Source: Methanoregula sp. UBA154
GTDB lineage: Archaea > Halobacteriota > Methanomicrobia > Methanomicrobiales > Methanospirillaceae
Length of the DNA: 64,000 bases
Assembly: GCA_002502245.1 (NCBI GenBank)
Contig: DAPW01000015.1
Span: 1 to 64,000 of the forward strand
Reading direction: 5' to 3'
Part shown: piece after piece, positions 8,730 through 16,628 of the stretch
Layout: every line of letters starts with the position of its first letter
Position numbering within the stretch: position 1 is the stretch's first letter
The notes under the pieces: generated by a model
Told to the model about the DNA's origin: nothing
Databases searched by the model: none
What the model saw: the letters and a program-made list of their open reading frames with translations, nothing else
Position numbers and translations under genes: made by a program

Positions 8730-9557
8730 TCAGGGCGTGATCCCGCAGGACGCGGTTCGCCGGATCAACCGCCTCAGGCCAAAAACCGCAAAAAATCCGG
8801 CCATACACGTGGGGGCAGTTGTTGCACCCGGTGAGGATCGCACGGGCGTTACAGCCGGCAGTGACTGAGGACAGGTCGTATTGAGGGTGGCGATGGTATC
8901 TCCCGCACCTGCAAAATCCGGATACGGGAGGTTGTATCCGGGATCAAGATCGAGCGAACGCTCCAGTGCCTGCCGTGCGCCGGTGCAGTTTCCCGCCGCA
9001 GCCAGTACGATACCCTTCACATGCCAGTAGTGGGCATTCCCCGGTTCCAGGGCAAGGGCAGTATCCGCTGCAGCAAGGGCTTCGTCATTCCTTCCCAGCC
9101 CCCGCAGGGCAAGCGCCTTCACCCCATAGTTCGTTGCGTATGAGGCATTGAGCGCAATCCCGGCATCGGCATCGGTGAGGGCGGCAGACCAGTTCCCGAG
9201 TGCGAGATAGCCGTACGCCCGGTTCGCGTACCGCACCGGACGGGGGTCAAGGCGGATTCCTTCCGATACCAGCAGAACCGATCTCCTGTACTGTCCTGTT
9301 TTCCGCATTGCATAGCCCTGGAGGCACCAGAGTTCGGCATTCTCCGGGTACCGGGCAAGCCCTTCGGTGGTGAGGACCTGCACTCCGGTCCAGTTCCGTT
9401 CCGAAACCGCAGCCTGGGCATTCCGGATGCAGGAGTCTGCGGTCTGCGGCGCAGCGCCGGCCATCGGCATCGTTTCAGGTGCGGGAATTCCGGCAGTTCC
9501 CGCGGGGGCGATAATGCACAGCAGAACAAGGAGGACAAGCAGAGCGGGGATTTTCAT
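8730..9557 (-). CDS. Secreted or membrane-anchored TPR-repeat protein
   Basis: 275 residues starting at MKIPALLVLL, a classical signal peptide ending near ALA-like residues in the first 25. At least four tetratricopeptide-like helical pairs follow (for example ENAELWCLQGYAMRKTGQY, VRYANRAYGYLALGNWSAAL, ATNYGVKALALRGLGRNDEA, AHYWHVKGIVLAAAGN). The C-terminus is a Ser/Thr/Pro linker and a short hydrophobic stretch with RRLIRR, which could be a degenerate cell-surface sorting tail. It probably scaffolds protein contacts outside the membrane; the partner is unknown. Downstream end abuts the convergent-free spacer before the aldo/keto reductase gene. Confidence 0.78.
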   Translation of the reverse strand: MKIPALLVLLVLLCIIAPAGTAGIPAPETMPMAGAAPQTADSCIRNAQAAVSERNWTGVQVLTTEGLARYPENAELWCLQGYAMRKTGQYRRSVLLVSEGIRLDPRPVRYANRAYGYLALGNWSAALTDADAGIALNASYATNYGVKALALRGLGRNDEALAAADTALALEPGNAHYWHVKGIVLAAAGNCTGARQALERSLDLDPGYNLPYPDFAGAGDTIATLNTTCPQSLPAVTPVRSSPGATTAPTCMAGFFAVFGLRRLIRRTASCGITP

Positions 9558-9675
9558 GACCTGTTCACTAACAAAAGAATCCTTCCTCTCCGGTATTTGT
9601 GCCTGTCGCCGGGAGCCCTCCCGGGGAATGTCCTGCACCCGTCAGGGTGCACTTCAGGAAGTGTGAAAACTCATT

Positions 9676-9872
9676 CACGCATGCCTTTTCGTGCGACCGT
9701 GAAGATGAACGTTTGGTTCCGGTACACAACGTCAACGTCAGAAAACCCTGCCTCGTGGAGCCACGAGAGCTGTTCGACAACTTCGCATTCCGGTCAAGCG
9801 TGTCCCGCCGCTTCAGGATGTCAGCTTGCTGCGCCTCCGTCATCGGCCCGCTCCGGAGGAAGTTGTGTGAAC
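9676..9872 (-). pseudogene. Decayed duplicate of the adjacent methyltransferase 3' end
   Basis: This stretch repeats the last ~195 bases of the neighbouring methyltransferase (9996-10190) in the same orientation. In translation, FLRSGPMTEAQQADILKRRD matches FLRNGPMAEAQHAEILKRRD of the neighbour, followed by DTLDRN in both. Soon after, the frame is lost: the neighbour's KLSVQLRWLAEA becomes KLSNSSRGSTRQ. At DNA level the similarity continues to the stop region. It has no start of its own and no promoter, so it is a pseudogene fragment from a partial tandem duplication. Confidence 0.75.
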
Positions 9873-9995
9873 CTTCCAGTCCGGTACTGAAGCTGTTGCC
9901 GGGATTTTTCTTTTCAGGAAGTGTTACCGGGTCATCAATCTTCGAATCCCCGGACCTGTTATCCTCAGGAAATATAGGTAAGGGTGCGTGAAGGC

Positions 9996-10641
9996 TTACC
10001 CCTTCCGTGCCACTGTCACGATAAACGTCCGGTTCCGGAACACAACGTCCACATCCGCAACCCTGGCCTCCGCAAGCCACCGGAGCTGTACCGATAACTT
10101 CTCGTTCCGGTCAAGGGTATCGCGACGTTTCAGGATCTCCGCATGCTGTGCCTCCGCCATTGGTCCATTCCGGAGGAACTCGTTCCAGTAACTGAGGTAC
10201 CGCTGCGCCCCCCTCTGCCTGGTCGGCATTGACCAACAGGCAGCCGGGCTTCAGCGCCTCAAAGATCCGCACAAAGAGCCGGCGCTTTTCCTCTGCAGAA
10301 AGGTGGTGGATGGAAAGTGCAGAGCAGACAAGGTCGTACTGTCCGCCAAGGTCAGATTCGCTGTAGTCGGAGACAACATACGCTGTTTCCGGCCGCGCTG
10401 CAAACCGCTTCCATGCCTGGTCCGGCATGTTCCCGGAGATGTCCACCAGGGTAAGGCGGGCGCCGGGATACTTCTCGAGCAGGAAGGCACTTAACAGCCC
10501 GGTGTCGGCGCCTATATCGATGATGCTGGGTTCCGGTGCATCGCTCTCCATAGCCCATACGGCTGCCCGGGAGTACTCATGCATCTGCGGGATGATGTAC
10601 TCCCGCTGGGAATCGTAGTCTTGTGCAAAGGTATTGAACAC
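9996..10641 (-). pseudogene. SAM-dependent methyltransferase, interrupted by one frameshift
   Basis: Starts at GTG 10641 behind AGGTAG. The first frame gives VFNTFAQDYD, the SAM-binding motif IIDIGADTGLLSAFLLEKYP, LTLVDIS and LVCSALSIHHL, then GCLLVNADQAEGG. The expected continuation (AQRYLSYWNEFLRNGPMAEAQ ... FIVTVARKG, stop at 9996-9998) is in another frame. The switch falls in a run of six C on the plus strand at about 10208-10213; one fewer base restores a protein of about 214 residues. It is either a sequencing error, a slippage site or a recent pseudogene. The 3' end is duplicated just downstream. The methyl acceptor is unknown. Confidence 0.75.
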
Positions 10642-10781
10642 CTACCTGATGTGCTCCATGAAAAGACCTGCCCGGCTGAATTCCCGGAACGCGGGACCGT
10701 CCATAAAAGGTCAGCTCGGGACGACAAAAATGATGGGGAAAGTGACCGGAGGGGGCAGCGCGTGGTGACGGGAGGGTAAGA

Positions 10782-12203
10782 TTACGCCTCAAACGCACCG
10801 AGCTTGGCCTGGTATGTCCCGTCCACGAAATCAATGGTGCAGGTCTTCGCCTGCTCGCCTTCGATGGGGAGCGGGTAACAGCCGGTGAGACACCCGAGGC
10901 AGAGATCCTCGCCGTTGAACCCGGTCGCCTCGATCAAACCCTCAAGCGAGATGTGGTGGAGGGTGGTAGCGGTGATGCTCTTCCTGACCTCCTCCTCGGT
11001 CCGGTTGTGGGCGATGAGCTCCTCGCGGGTAGGGAAGTCCGTGCCGAGGTAACAGGGTGCCTTGATGGCCGGCGAACCGATCCGCACGTGGATCTCCCGT
11101 GCACCGGCATCCCGGACAGTGCCGATGATCCTTTTTGATGTGGTGCCCCGCACAATGCTGTCGTCAACGAGCACGACCGACTTGTCCTTGAGGTGCGCCG
11201 GGATCGGATTGAGTTTCATCCGGACTGCCCGCTCCCGCTCCTTCTGGGTTGGCATGATGAATGTCCTCCCCATATACCGGTTCTTCATCAGGCATTCAAC
11301 AAACGGGATCTTCGAACCTTCCGCATACCCGATTGCGTGTGCGGTCCCGGAGTCCGGGACCGAGGAGACCGAGTCCGCTTTTACCGGGTCCTCCTCAAAG
11401 AGTTTCCGACCGATCTTCCGTCGCACATCGTAAACCAGCACGCCGTCGATGACCGAGTCCGCCCGCGCGAAGTAGACGTACTCGAAGACGCAGTGTGCCC
11501 GCTTGCCGGCCACTGCGATCTGCATACACCGGATCCCGTCCGCATCGATCCGTATCAGTTCCCCGGGCTTCACATCCCGGAGGAACTTCGCGCTCAGCGC
11601 ATCCATTGCGACACTCTCGGAGGCGAGCATATACCCCTGCTCGGTCTTTCCGATGCCGAGGGGCTTGATTCCGAGCGGATCGCGGAACCCGTACATCACC
11701 CCGTCGATCATCATGATGGTCGCGTAGGACCCGACCAGCTTGTGCATGCAGATGCTGACCGCGTCCTCAACCGATCCCGAGTTGCTGAGCGCATTGATCA
11801 GGATCTTGGCAATAATCTCGGTATCGGTGGTGGTGATAAAGATCTGGCCGGCCTGCTCGTAGGCTCCCCGGAGCTCGCAGGTGTTGACCAGGTTCCCGTT
11901 GTGGGCAATCGAGATGAGGTGCTCCTGGAACTGGAAGTTCAATGGCTGGATATTTTCAGGAAGGTTCTTGCCGGTTGTCGGGTAACGGACATGGCCGATA
12001 CCGGCCGTTCCTTTCAGATCAGATAAAAGAGAAGGAGAGAAAACATCGGCAACCAGACCGTTCCCCTTGAACTTATGGAGATGGCTGCCGTCAAACGTTG
12101 AGATCCCTGCGCTCTCCTGACCGCGGTGCTGGAGCGCATACAGGGCATAATAGAGCTGGATTGAAACACCGCCAGCATCCACGATGCCAACGATTCCACA
12201 CAT
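10782..12203 (-). CDS. purF: Amidophosphoribosyltransferase (purine synthesis, first step)
   Basis: 473 residues. It makes phosphoribosylamine from PRPP and glutamine. The N-terminus MCGIVGIVD puts the nucleophile Cys directly after Met, so no propeptide is needed. The glutaminase half has HRGQESAGI and IAHNGNLVN. The PRPP loop is VVLVDDSIVRGTTSKR. Cysteines in AHCVFEYVYFARADS and CLGCLTGCYP match the iron-sulfur ligands of the Bacillus-type enzyme, so an oxygen-sensitive 4Fe-4S cluster is likely. It is the last gene of an operon behind the Sm-like protein and L37e, nine bases after the L37e stop. purM (15636) and purE (49655) are elsewhere in the window. Confidence 0.96.
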   Translation of the reverse strand: MCGIVGIVDAGGVSIQLYYALYALQHRGQESAGISTFDGSHLHKFKGNGLVADVFSPSLLSDLKGTAGIGHVRYPTTGKNLPENIQPLNFQFQEHLISIAHNGNLVNTCELRGAYEQAGQIFITTTDTEIIAKILINALSNSGSVEDAVSICMHKLVGSYATIMMIDGVMYGFRDPLGIKPLGIGKTEQGYMLASESVAMDALSAKFLRDVKPGELIRIDADGIRCMQIAVAGKRAHCVFEYVYFARADSVIDGVLVYDVRRKIGRKLFEEDPVKADSVSSVPDSGTAHAIGYAEGSKIPFVECLMKNRYMGRTFIMPTQKERERAVRMKLNPIPAHLKDKSVVLVDDSIVRGTTSKRIIGTVRDAGAREIHVRIGSPAIKAPCYLGTDFPTREELIAHNRTEEEVRKSITATTLHHISLEGLIEATGFNGEDLCLGCLTGCYPLPIEGEQAKTCTIDFVDGTYQAKLGAFEA

Positions 12204-12212
12204 GATACAACT

Positions 12213-12395
12213 CTAATGCGTCGGGATTTTTGGCCGCTTGGTGTTCCACTTGTTGCTGATCAACTTCGTGCTCCTGCCAAAACCGCAGGCAGAGCAGACT
12301 TTCTTCTGGGCATGGAACGAGATCTTACCACACCGCCGGCAGGCGATATGGGTGAACTTGTTCCTCTTTCCCATGGATGGAGTGCCTTTTGACAT
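12213..12395 (-). CDS. rpl37e: Large-subunit ribosomal protein L37e
   Basis: 60 residues with two CxxC pairs, CRRCG and CSACG, forming the zinc ribbon of L37e, and a basic C-terminus ending KWNTKRPKIPTH. It binds 23S rRNA in the large subunit. Archaeal and eukaryotic ribosomes have this protein; bacteria do not. It sits between the Sm-like gene and purF on the same strand, spaced by 11 and 9 bases, an order conserved in many euryarchaea. Confidence 0.96.
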   Translation of the reverse strand: MSKGTPSMGKRNKFTHIACRRCGKISFHAQKKVCSACGFGRSTKLISNKWNTKRPKIPTH

Positions 12396-12406
12396 GTTGT
12401 TTCACC

Positions 12407-12637
12407 TTATTGTTCGAGTGATGGAGAGATATAAATGACATTATCCCCGCGGACGATGAGCGTACCGACCTTCTGGACTTGTCCGTTCTCTGTCTCCTCG
12501 GCCTTGTCGAGGACGAGGTTCATATGTACATCATATCCCTGGAGAACGCCCCGAATTTCTCTCCCGCCTTTTAAGGAGACGATTACGGGCTGACGGTTCA
12601 GCACCAGATCCAAAATATCCAACGGTCGTTTGGTCAT
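12407..12637 (-). CDS. Archaeal Sm-like protein (SmAP, LSm family)
   Basis: 76 residues. Sm1 is seen in RQPVIVSLKGGREIRGVLQGYDVHMNLVL and Sm2 in GTLIVRGDNVIYISP; the RGDNV signature is typical of archaeal Sm proteins. These form heptameric rings that bind U-rich RNA and take part in RNA processing. First gene of the operon with L37e and purF. An ATATATTAC-type TATA element lies about 30-38 bases upstream on the minus strand, in the divergent gap shared with the PUA gene. Confidence 0.96.
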   Translation of the reverse strand: MTKRPLDILDLVLNRQPVIVSLKGGREIRGVLQGYDVHMNLVLDKAEETENGQVQKVGTLIVRGDNVIYISPSLEQ

Positions 12638-12834
12638 ACAAATACCCTGTTACCATCGCTCTGGAGTAATATATGTGTGTGAGCAGGTTACTTAAACATA
12701 CCGTAGATCTGCATCATTCAATAAGGTTCCTGTCCTGAAAGCGGCCGGCCGGAACCGGGATTGACCAGACTCCGGCATTCCTGTTCTGCCATGCAAATAA
12801 TTTTCAGGAGCGCAGTAAGAATGTTGAGAGAACG

Positions 12835-13332
12835 ATGAAAAAGATAGTTGCAAAAAAACGTCACTCCATCCGGAAAAGCCAGGGGCAGGACCTGCTGGCA
12901 CGGCTGGAGGAACAGATCGGCCCTTCCGCACAGCTGTTCCATGCGGATATGATCGAGGTGCTCGAGACAAATGCAGACGTTTCCCTCTTCCTTGTCAACA
13001 AGAAACCACTCCTTATGGACAGTGGCACCTGGGTTTTCCCGACCCTGAAAGGGGCGGTGCAGTTACCATTCCCGGAGCGCAGGGTCGTTGTTGATGCGGG
13101 GGCAATCCCCTACGTAGTCAACGGTGCGGATATCATGCGCCCCGGCATTGTTTCCGTGACAGACGACGTGAGGGCAAATGCCCCGGTCCAGATCGTGGAC
13201 GAGCGGCACGGCAAACCGCTCGCTATCGGTATTGCCCTCCTTGATGCGCAGGAGATGCGTGAGAGTACAACCGGAAAAATGGTCAAAAAGTTCCATCACG
13301 TCGGTGACGAGATCTGGAACCTGGAAATCTGA
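12835..13332 (+). CDS. PUA-domain RNA-binding protein (MCT-1/Tma20-like)
   Basis: 165 residues. The N-terminal half (MKKIVAKKRH start, LEEQIGPSAQLFHADMIEVLE) is the pre-PUA domain of archaeal homologues of MCT-1. The PUA domain runs from about residue 75 (RRVVVDAGAIPYVVNGADIMRPGI) to about 150. The eukaryotic relatives act in translation re-initiation and ribosome recycling; the archaeal role is less defined. Divergent from the Sm-like gene across about 200 bases. The C-terminus ends the domain without extra sequence. Confidence 0.88.
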   Translation: MKKIVAKKRHSIRKSQGQDLLARLEEQIGPSAQLFHADMIEVLETNADVSLFLVNKKPLLMDSGTWVFPTLKGAVQLPFPERRVVVDAGAIPYVVNGADIMRPGIVSVTDDVRANAPVQIVDERHGKPLAIGIALLDAQEMRESTTGKMVKKFHHVGDEIWNLEI

Positions 13333-13368
13333 GCATTTCCGGATTGCCTGCCTGATGCGGGAAATCAT

Positions 13369-13386
13369 GTTTTTTCCTTTTTTTTT
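13369..13386 (+). terminator. Oligo-T terminator after the PUA gene
   Basis: Two T-rich runs broken by CC follow the stop codon by about 35 bases. They end transcription before the sepF promoter starts at 13424. Sequence pattern only. Confidence 0.5.
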
Positions 13387-13423
13387 CAAAAAATCGGCCG
13401 GAAGAGGCTTACAAAATAGATAC

Positions 13424-13435
13424 TATTAAATAATT
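13424..13435 (+). promoter_or_regulatory. TATA element of sepF
   Basis: ATTAAATAATTT is centred about 26 bases before the sepF ATG, and the bases directly before the ATG are a T-run with no ribosome binding site. The mRNA is therefore expected to start at or next to the ATG (leaderless). Confidence 0.6.
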
Positions 13436-13454
13436 TTCGTCATACAGTTTTTTT

Positions 13455-13820
13455 ATGGTTAAAATCATTGACACCCTTCTGGGCAAGAACGCCTCCCACT
13501 CGGACGACGACTATATGGAACTGGATCTCGCGTCGTATGAAGAGCATGGCGGTGCCGGGCCGGCACTGCTGGTGAAGATCGCAACGATAGCCGATCTCAA
13601 GGACACCCCGCGGGTCAAGGACGAGGTCTATTCCGGCAACATCGTCATCGTTGATATTTCCCGGCTGAAGATGGACAAGATCTCGTACGAGCGTGTCCTG
13701 AAAGACCTCAAGGAAGTTGCAAAGGACGTCAACGGCGATATCATCGGCCTCGGGGACCAGCGCTACGTTGTCCTGACCCCGATGTCAGTGAAGATCTCCC
13801 GCGACAAGATCGGTGCATAA
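13455..13820 (+). CDS. sepF: Cell division protein SepF (archaeal)
   Basis: 121 residues, the usual archaeal size. The N-terminus MVKIIDTLLG is the amphipathic membrane-targeting helix. The conserved core has ALLVKIATIADLKDTPRVKDEV, GNIVIVDISRL and GDIIGLGDQRYVVLTPMSVKIS. In archaea that use FtsZ, SepF anchors the FtsZ ring to the membrane. The transcript looks leaderless. Its last codons overlap a possible GTG start of the following ZPR1-type gene, so the two are probably co-transcribed. Confidence 0.94.
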   Translation: MVKIIDTLLGKNASHSDDDYMELDLASYEEHGGAGPALLVKIATIADLKDTPRVKDEVYSGNIVIVDISRLKMDKISYERVLKDLKEVAKDVNGDIIGLGDQRYVVLTPMSVKISRDKIGA

Positions 13821-14346
13821 TTTCGTGGAAACGAGAGTCCCGGGACCCTGTCCCTGTTGCAACACCCAGATCGAATTCCTGTATAAGACAGAAAATATTC
13901 CCTATTTTTCTGATATCCTCATCATATCCGCGATCTGCCCGGAATGCGGGTACAAGTTCGTTGATACGCAGCTCCTGAAGCATGGCGAGCCGGCACGGTA
14001 CACGGTCGCGATCGATTCTGAGGACGACCTCTCTGTCCGGGTGGTCCGGAGCATGAGCGCCAGCATCGAGATCCCCGAGCTGGGGATCCGGATCGATCCC
14101 GGGCCGGTCAGCCAGGGATTCGTCTCAAATGTAGAGGGTGTACTCGACCGGATCGAAGAAGTTGTGAAGGGGGCCCTCCGCTGGGGAAACGAGGTGGAAA
14201 AGGAGAATGCAGTGGCACTGCTTGCGGATATCGTGAGAGTGAAGGCGGGGACATTTCCTGTTACTTTGATCCTTGAAGACCCGTGCGGGAACAGCGGGAT
14301 TGAGAGCGAGCGGGCGGTGACTGAAGCGTACGTGCCGGAAGAGTGA
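13813..14346 (+). CDS. ZPR1-type zinc finger protein
   Basis: 177 residues if started at GTG 13813, 173 if at GTG 13825; the latter has GGTG nine bases upstream and may be the true start. The zinc finger is formed by CPCC (near residue 13) and CPECG (near 44), separated by the family's YKTENIPYFSDILIISAICPECG segment. A ZPR1 beta-domain follows (IEIPELGIRIDPGPVSQGFVSNVEGVL). Eukaryotic ZPR1 binds elongation factor 1A and assists its folding; archaeal proteins have a single ZPR1 unit. It overlaps the end of sepF by up to eight bases. Confidence 0.88.
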   Translation: MHNFVETRVPGPCPCCNTQIEFLYKTENIPYFSDILIISAICPECGYKFVDTQLLKHGEPARYTVAIDSEDDLSVRVVRSMSASIEIPELGIRIDPGPVSQGFVSNVEGVLDRIEEVVKGALRWGNEVEKENAVALLADIVRVKAGTFPVTLILEDPCGNSGIESERAVTEAYVPEE

Positions 14347-14664
14347 GATAATTTCCGGAACAGGGTTACAGATCGAACACCTTCCAAGCAAGCCCGGATA
14401 TCGAGCGGCCCCGATGATACTCCATTTCTCCCCCCTCCGGGGTTACCTGCTGCTCACCCCTGTGCTTCCCGTCGCGGTGAACAAACAGGCAATGCCCGTA
14501 AATACCCTGGAATGTCCACCGCTCCGCATTCTCGGACGGGGAAATTTTTACAGAACTGAAATCTGCCGACGAATCCGGAATTCCCCGTTATTCCATCGCG
14601 GGCAACGGAACACGGCGGTGGGCCGGACTGGAGATCCGTGCGGGTAAAAAGGGAACCATCGGCA

Positions 14665-14834
14665 ACCCCCCTCTTGTACCACTCCCCCGTTGGGGGACGG
14701 GGCACAGTTGCGGTATTAATGATACCTCTTCATTTTTTTCAAAAATTTTTTCCGGTAATATGGCTTCATCGTAACGCGGGGGGTTGCCCACGCGGCGGGG
14801 GCAGAGCGAAAGCGGAGCCCCAAGGAGCGTCAAA
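14665..14834 (+). repeat. Dispersed GC-rich repeat, copy left of the GATC block
   Basis: Landmarks in order are CCCCCCTCTTG, a CCCCCGTTGGGGG hairpin followed by ACGGGGCACAG, a TTGCGGT box, an AT-rich spacer of about 50 bases, ATCGTAACGCGGGGGG, TTGCCCACGCGGCGGGGGCA, GAGCGAAAGCGGAGCCCC and AGGAGCGTCAAA. GGGGC/GCCCC forms a stem closed by GCGAAAGC, a GNRA-type tetraloop. It has the same orientation as the copy at 15414-15576. No gene is present. Confidence 0.8.
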
Positions 14835-14865
14835 CTTAAAAAATAATTTTTCAGGAAAAATCGAG

Positions 14866-15391
14866 GATCGATTTTCCATTGAAAACCGGATCCTGATCAA
14901 TCCGATCAACTTTTCAATCGCGATCATGATCGCTATCACAAACTGAAAATCGCAAATCGATTTGAAAATAATAAATCAGGATCCGATTTTGATCTCAAAA
15001 TCGCTGATCGATTTCAAAGAGAGAATCGGATCCCGATCGATCCGGATCATCTTTTCAATCGCGAACGTGATCGCGATGAACATTTTCAAATCAAAGTGTG
15101 GTTGAAAAATTAAAACCAAAGTCTGCTCAAAATTTTTCAATCAAGGTCTGGTTGCAAAAAGTTAAGCTGATCTGCACCAATCGTTCACGACGGAAGCATG
15201 TGCTGCTGCACCATTTTTCAATCAAGGTCTGCTCAAAATTTTTCAATCAGGGTCTGGCTGAACAATACAAATCACGATCCGGTTGAAAAATTCCAACCAA
15301 ACTCTGATTGATCCGGATCAGATTTTCATTCGCGATCATGATCATGTTGAAATATTTTCAAGCAAGGTTCGATCAAAAAAATCATAGGATC
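14866..15391. other. GATC-dense, AT-rich non-coding block with direct repeats
   Basis: By eye count, 22 GATC tetramers fall in 526 bases, about ten times the random expectation of roughly two. They occur in clusters such as GGATCCTGATCAATCCGATC (from 14888). Imperfect repeats include a 31-base unit at 15121-15151 and 15227-15257 with one mismatch, a further TTTTTCAATCAAGGTCTG at 15214, and three versions of TTTTCAATCGCGATCATGAT (near 14911, 15053 and 15323). No frame with a start signal was seen. The block fills the convergent gap between the ZPR1 and purM genes and is bracketed by two direct copies of the dispersed repeat. Function unknown. Confidence 0.7.
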
Positions 15392-15413
15392 AGCTAAGGG
15401 TAAAGATTCTAAA

Positions 15414-15576
15414 GCCCCCTCTTGTGCCACCAGTCCCCCAAAGGGGGACGGGGCACAGTTGCGATAGGACGACATCAGTTTTCTCATCTTTCTGCGAAGT
15501 GTATGGCGTCATCGCAATGCGGGGGATGCCCACGCGGAGGGGGCAGAGCGAAAGCGGAGCCCCCAAGAGCGTCAAA
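15414..15576 (+). repeat. Dispersed GC-rich repeat, copy right of the GATC block
   Basis: This is the clearest member of the family: GCCCCCTCTTG, then CCCCCAAAGGGGG hairpin, ACGGGGCACAGTTGCGATA, a spacer of about 45 bases, ATCGCAATGCGGGGGATGCC, CACGCGGAGGGGGCAGAGCG, AAAGCGGAGCCCCC and AAGAGCGTCAAA. TTGCGAT and ATCGCAA face each other as an inverted pair, as in bacterial BIME elements. It ends 60 bases before the stop codon of purM, read from the other strand. Confidence 0.8.
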
Positions 15577-15635
15577 TCCTTTGAAAATATTGAGAAAACA
15601 AATGTGAAAAAAGTAAGAGATAATATTGATAGATC

Positions 15636-16628
15636 CTACGTTATCTCCGTCTTCCCGAGCCACGCCCCCGGCTCCTTCACAACCTTCCCGACAACCTGTG
15701 CACCCTTCACCATCTTCAGCACGGCCGCGACACTCGCCTTCGGGACAACATAGGCATAGCCCATGCCCATGTTGAACGTCCGGTACATCTCAACGGGCGT
15801 GATGTCCCCGGCCTTCTGGATCCAGCTGAAGATCGCCGGCGGAGTGATCGGAGTATCGAAGAGGAACCCGTACGAGCTCAGCCGGGTAAAATTCAATAGA
15901 CCGCCCCCCGTGACATGGCACATGCCGTGCACGGTGCAGCCGGCCGCAACCTTCAGGCTCTCGTGGTAGATACGGGTAGGTGTCAGGAGCGCCTGACCAA
16001 ACGTTTTCTTCCCCTTGAACGTCTGGTGGTAACCCGCGTATTTTTCCACAACGGTCCGGGCGAGCGAGAGCCCGTTGCTGTGGACACCCGTGGACGCGAC
16101 GCCGACGATGACATCCCCGGGCCTGATTTTTTCACCGGTAATAATCCTGTCCTTCTTCTGCATCCCGAGGCAGGTTCCCGCCAGGTCAAGACCATTGACA
16201 AGCCCAAGGAGCGAAGCGGTCTCGCCGCCAACGATATCGATGTTCGCCTGTTTCGCCCCCTCGTTCAGCCCGATACCGATCTGGGCCATCTTTTCTATGG
16301 AGAGCTTGTCGGTGGCGATGTAGTCGACAAACGCGACCGGCTCCATGTTCATGACGTAGAGGTCATTCACATTCATCGCAATGCAGTCGATACCCACCGT
16401 TGTCCAGTCCTCCATCTGGTCGGCGACCAGCATCTTTGTCCCGACACCATCGGTCGTGAGGGCGAGTGCTGTTTCACCGAAATCGAGCAGCCCGGCAAAG
16501 TGCCCGACAGCCCCCATCATGTTACCCTTGCCCTTCCGCCGGTAGGTCAGGTTCTTGATCAGTGCCCTGACAGCGGTTGCTTCCAGATCGATGTCGACTC
16601 CTGCAGCGGCATACGCACTCTTACTCAT
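15636..16628 (-). CDS. purM: Phosphoribosylformylglycinamidine cyclo-ligase
   Basis: 330 residues from ATG 16628. It closes the imidazole ring to give aminoimidazole ribonucleotide, using ATP. Visible family blocks are SAYAAAGVDIDLEATAV at the start, LALTTDGVGTKMLVA, DCIAMNVNDLYVMNMEPVAFVDY, VGGETASLLG and HVTGGGLLNF. The start is fixed by an eight-base overlap with lysC (ATGAGTAA) and by the conserved N-terminus; the longer reading frame runs into lysC. The lysC-purM pairing implies co-transcription of aspartate-family and purine genes. Confidence 0.95.
   Translation of the reverse strand: MSKSAYAAAGVDIDLEATAVRALIKNLTYRRKGKGNMMGAVGHFAGLLDFGETALALTTDGVGTKMLVADQMEDWTTVGIDCIAMNVNDLYVMNMEPVAFVDYIATDKLSIEKMAQIGIGLNEGAKQANIDIVGGETASLLGLVNGLDLAGTCLGMQKKDRIITGEKIRPGDVIVGVASTGVHSNGLSLARTVVEKYAGYHQTFKGKKTFGQALLTPTRIYHESLKVAAGCTVHGMCHVTGGGLLNFTRLSSYGFLFDTPITPPAIFSWIQKAGDITPVEMYRTFNMGMGYAYVVPKASVAAVLKMVKGAQVVGKVVKEPGAWLGKTEIT

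Noticed and set aside
9568..10080. A separate 170-residue protein downstream of the methyltransferase
   Set aside because: Most of its similarity is the duplicated methyltransferase tail, read partly out of frame, so it is treated as a pseudogene fragment.
15121..15257. Possible CRISPR-like array from the repeated TTTTTCAATCAAGGTCTG units
   Set aside because: The units are few, unequally spaced and diverged, the intervals are repetitive themselves, and no cas gene is near.
15098..15286. Open frame of 62 codons on the plus strand inside the GATC-dense block
   Set aside because: Its codons are made from the direct repeats (KVWLQK, FSIKVCSKFFNQG), with no ribosome binding site; the frame is a by-product of the repeats.
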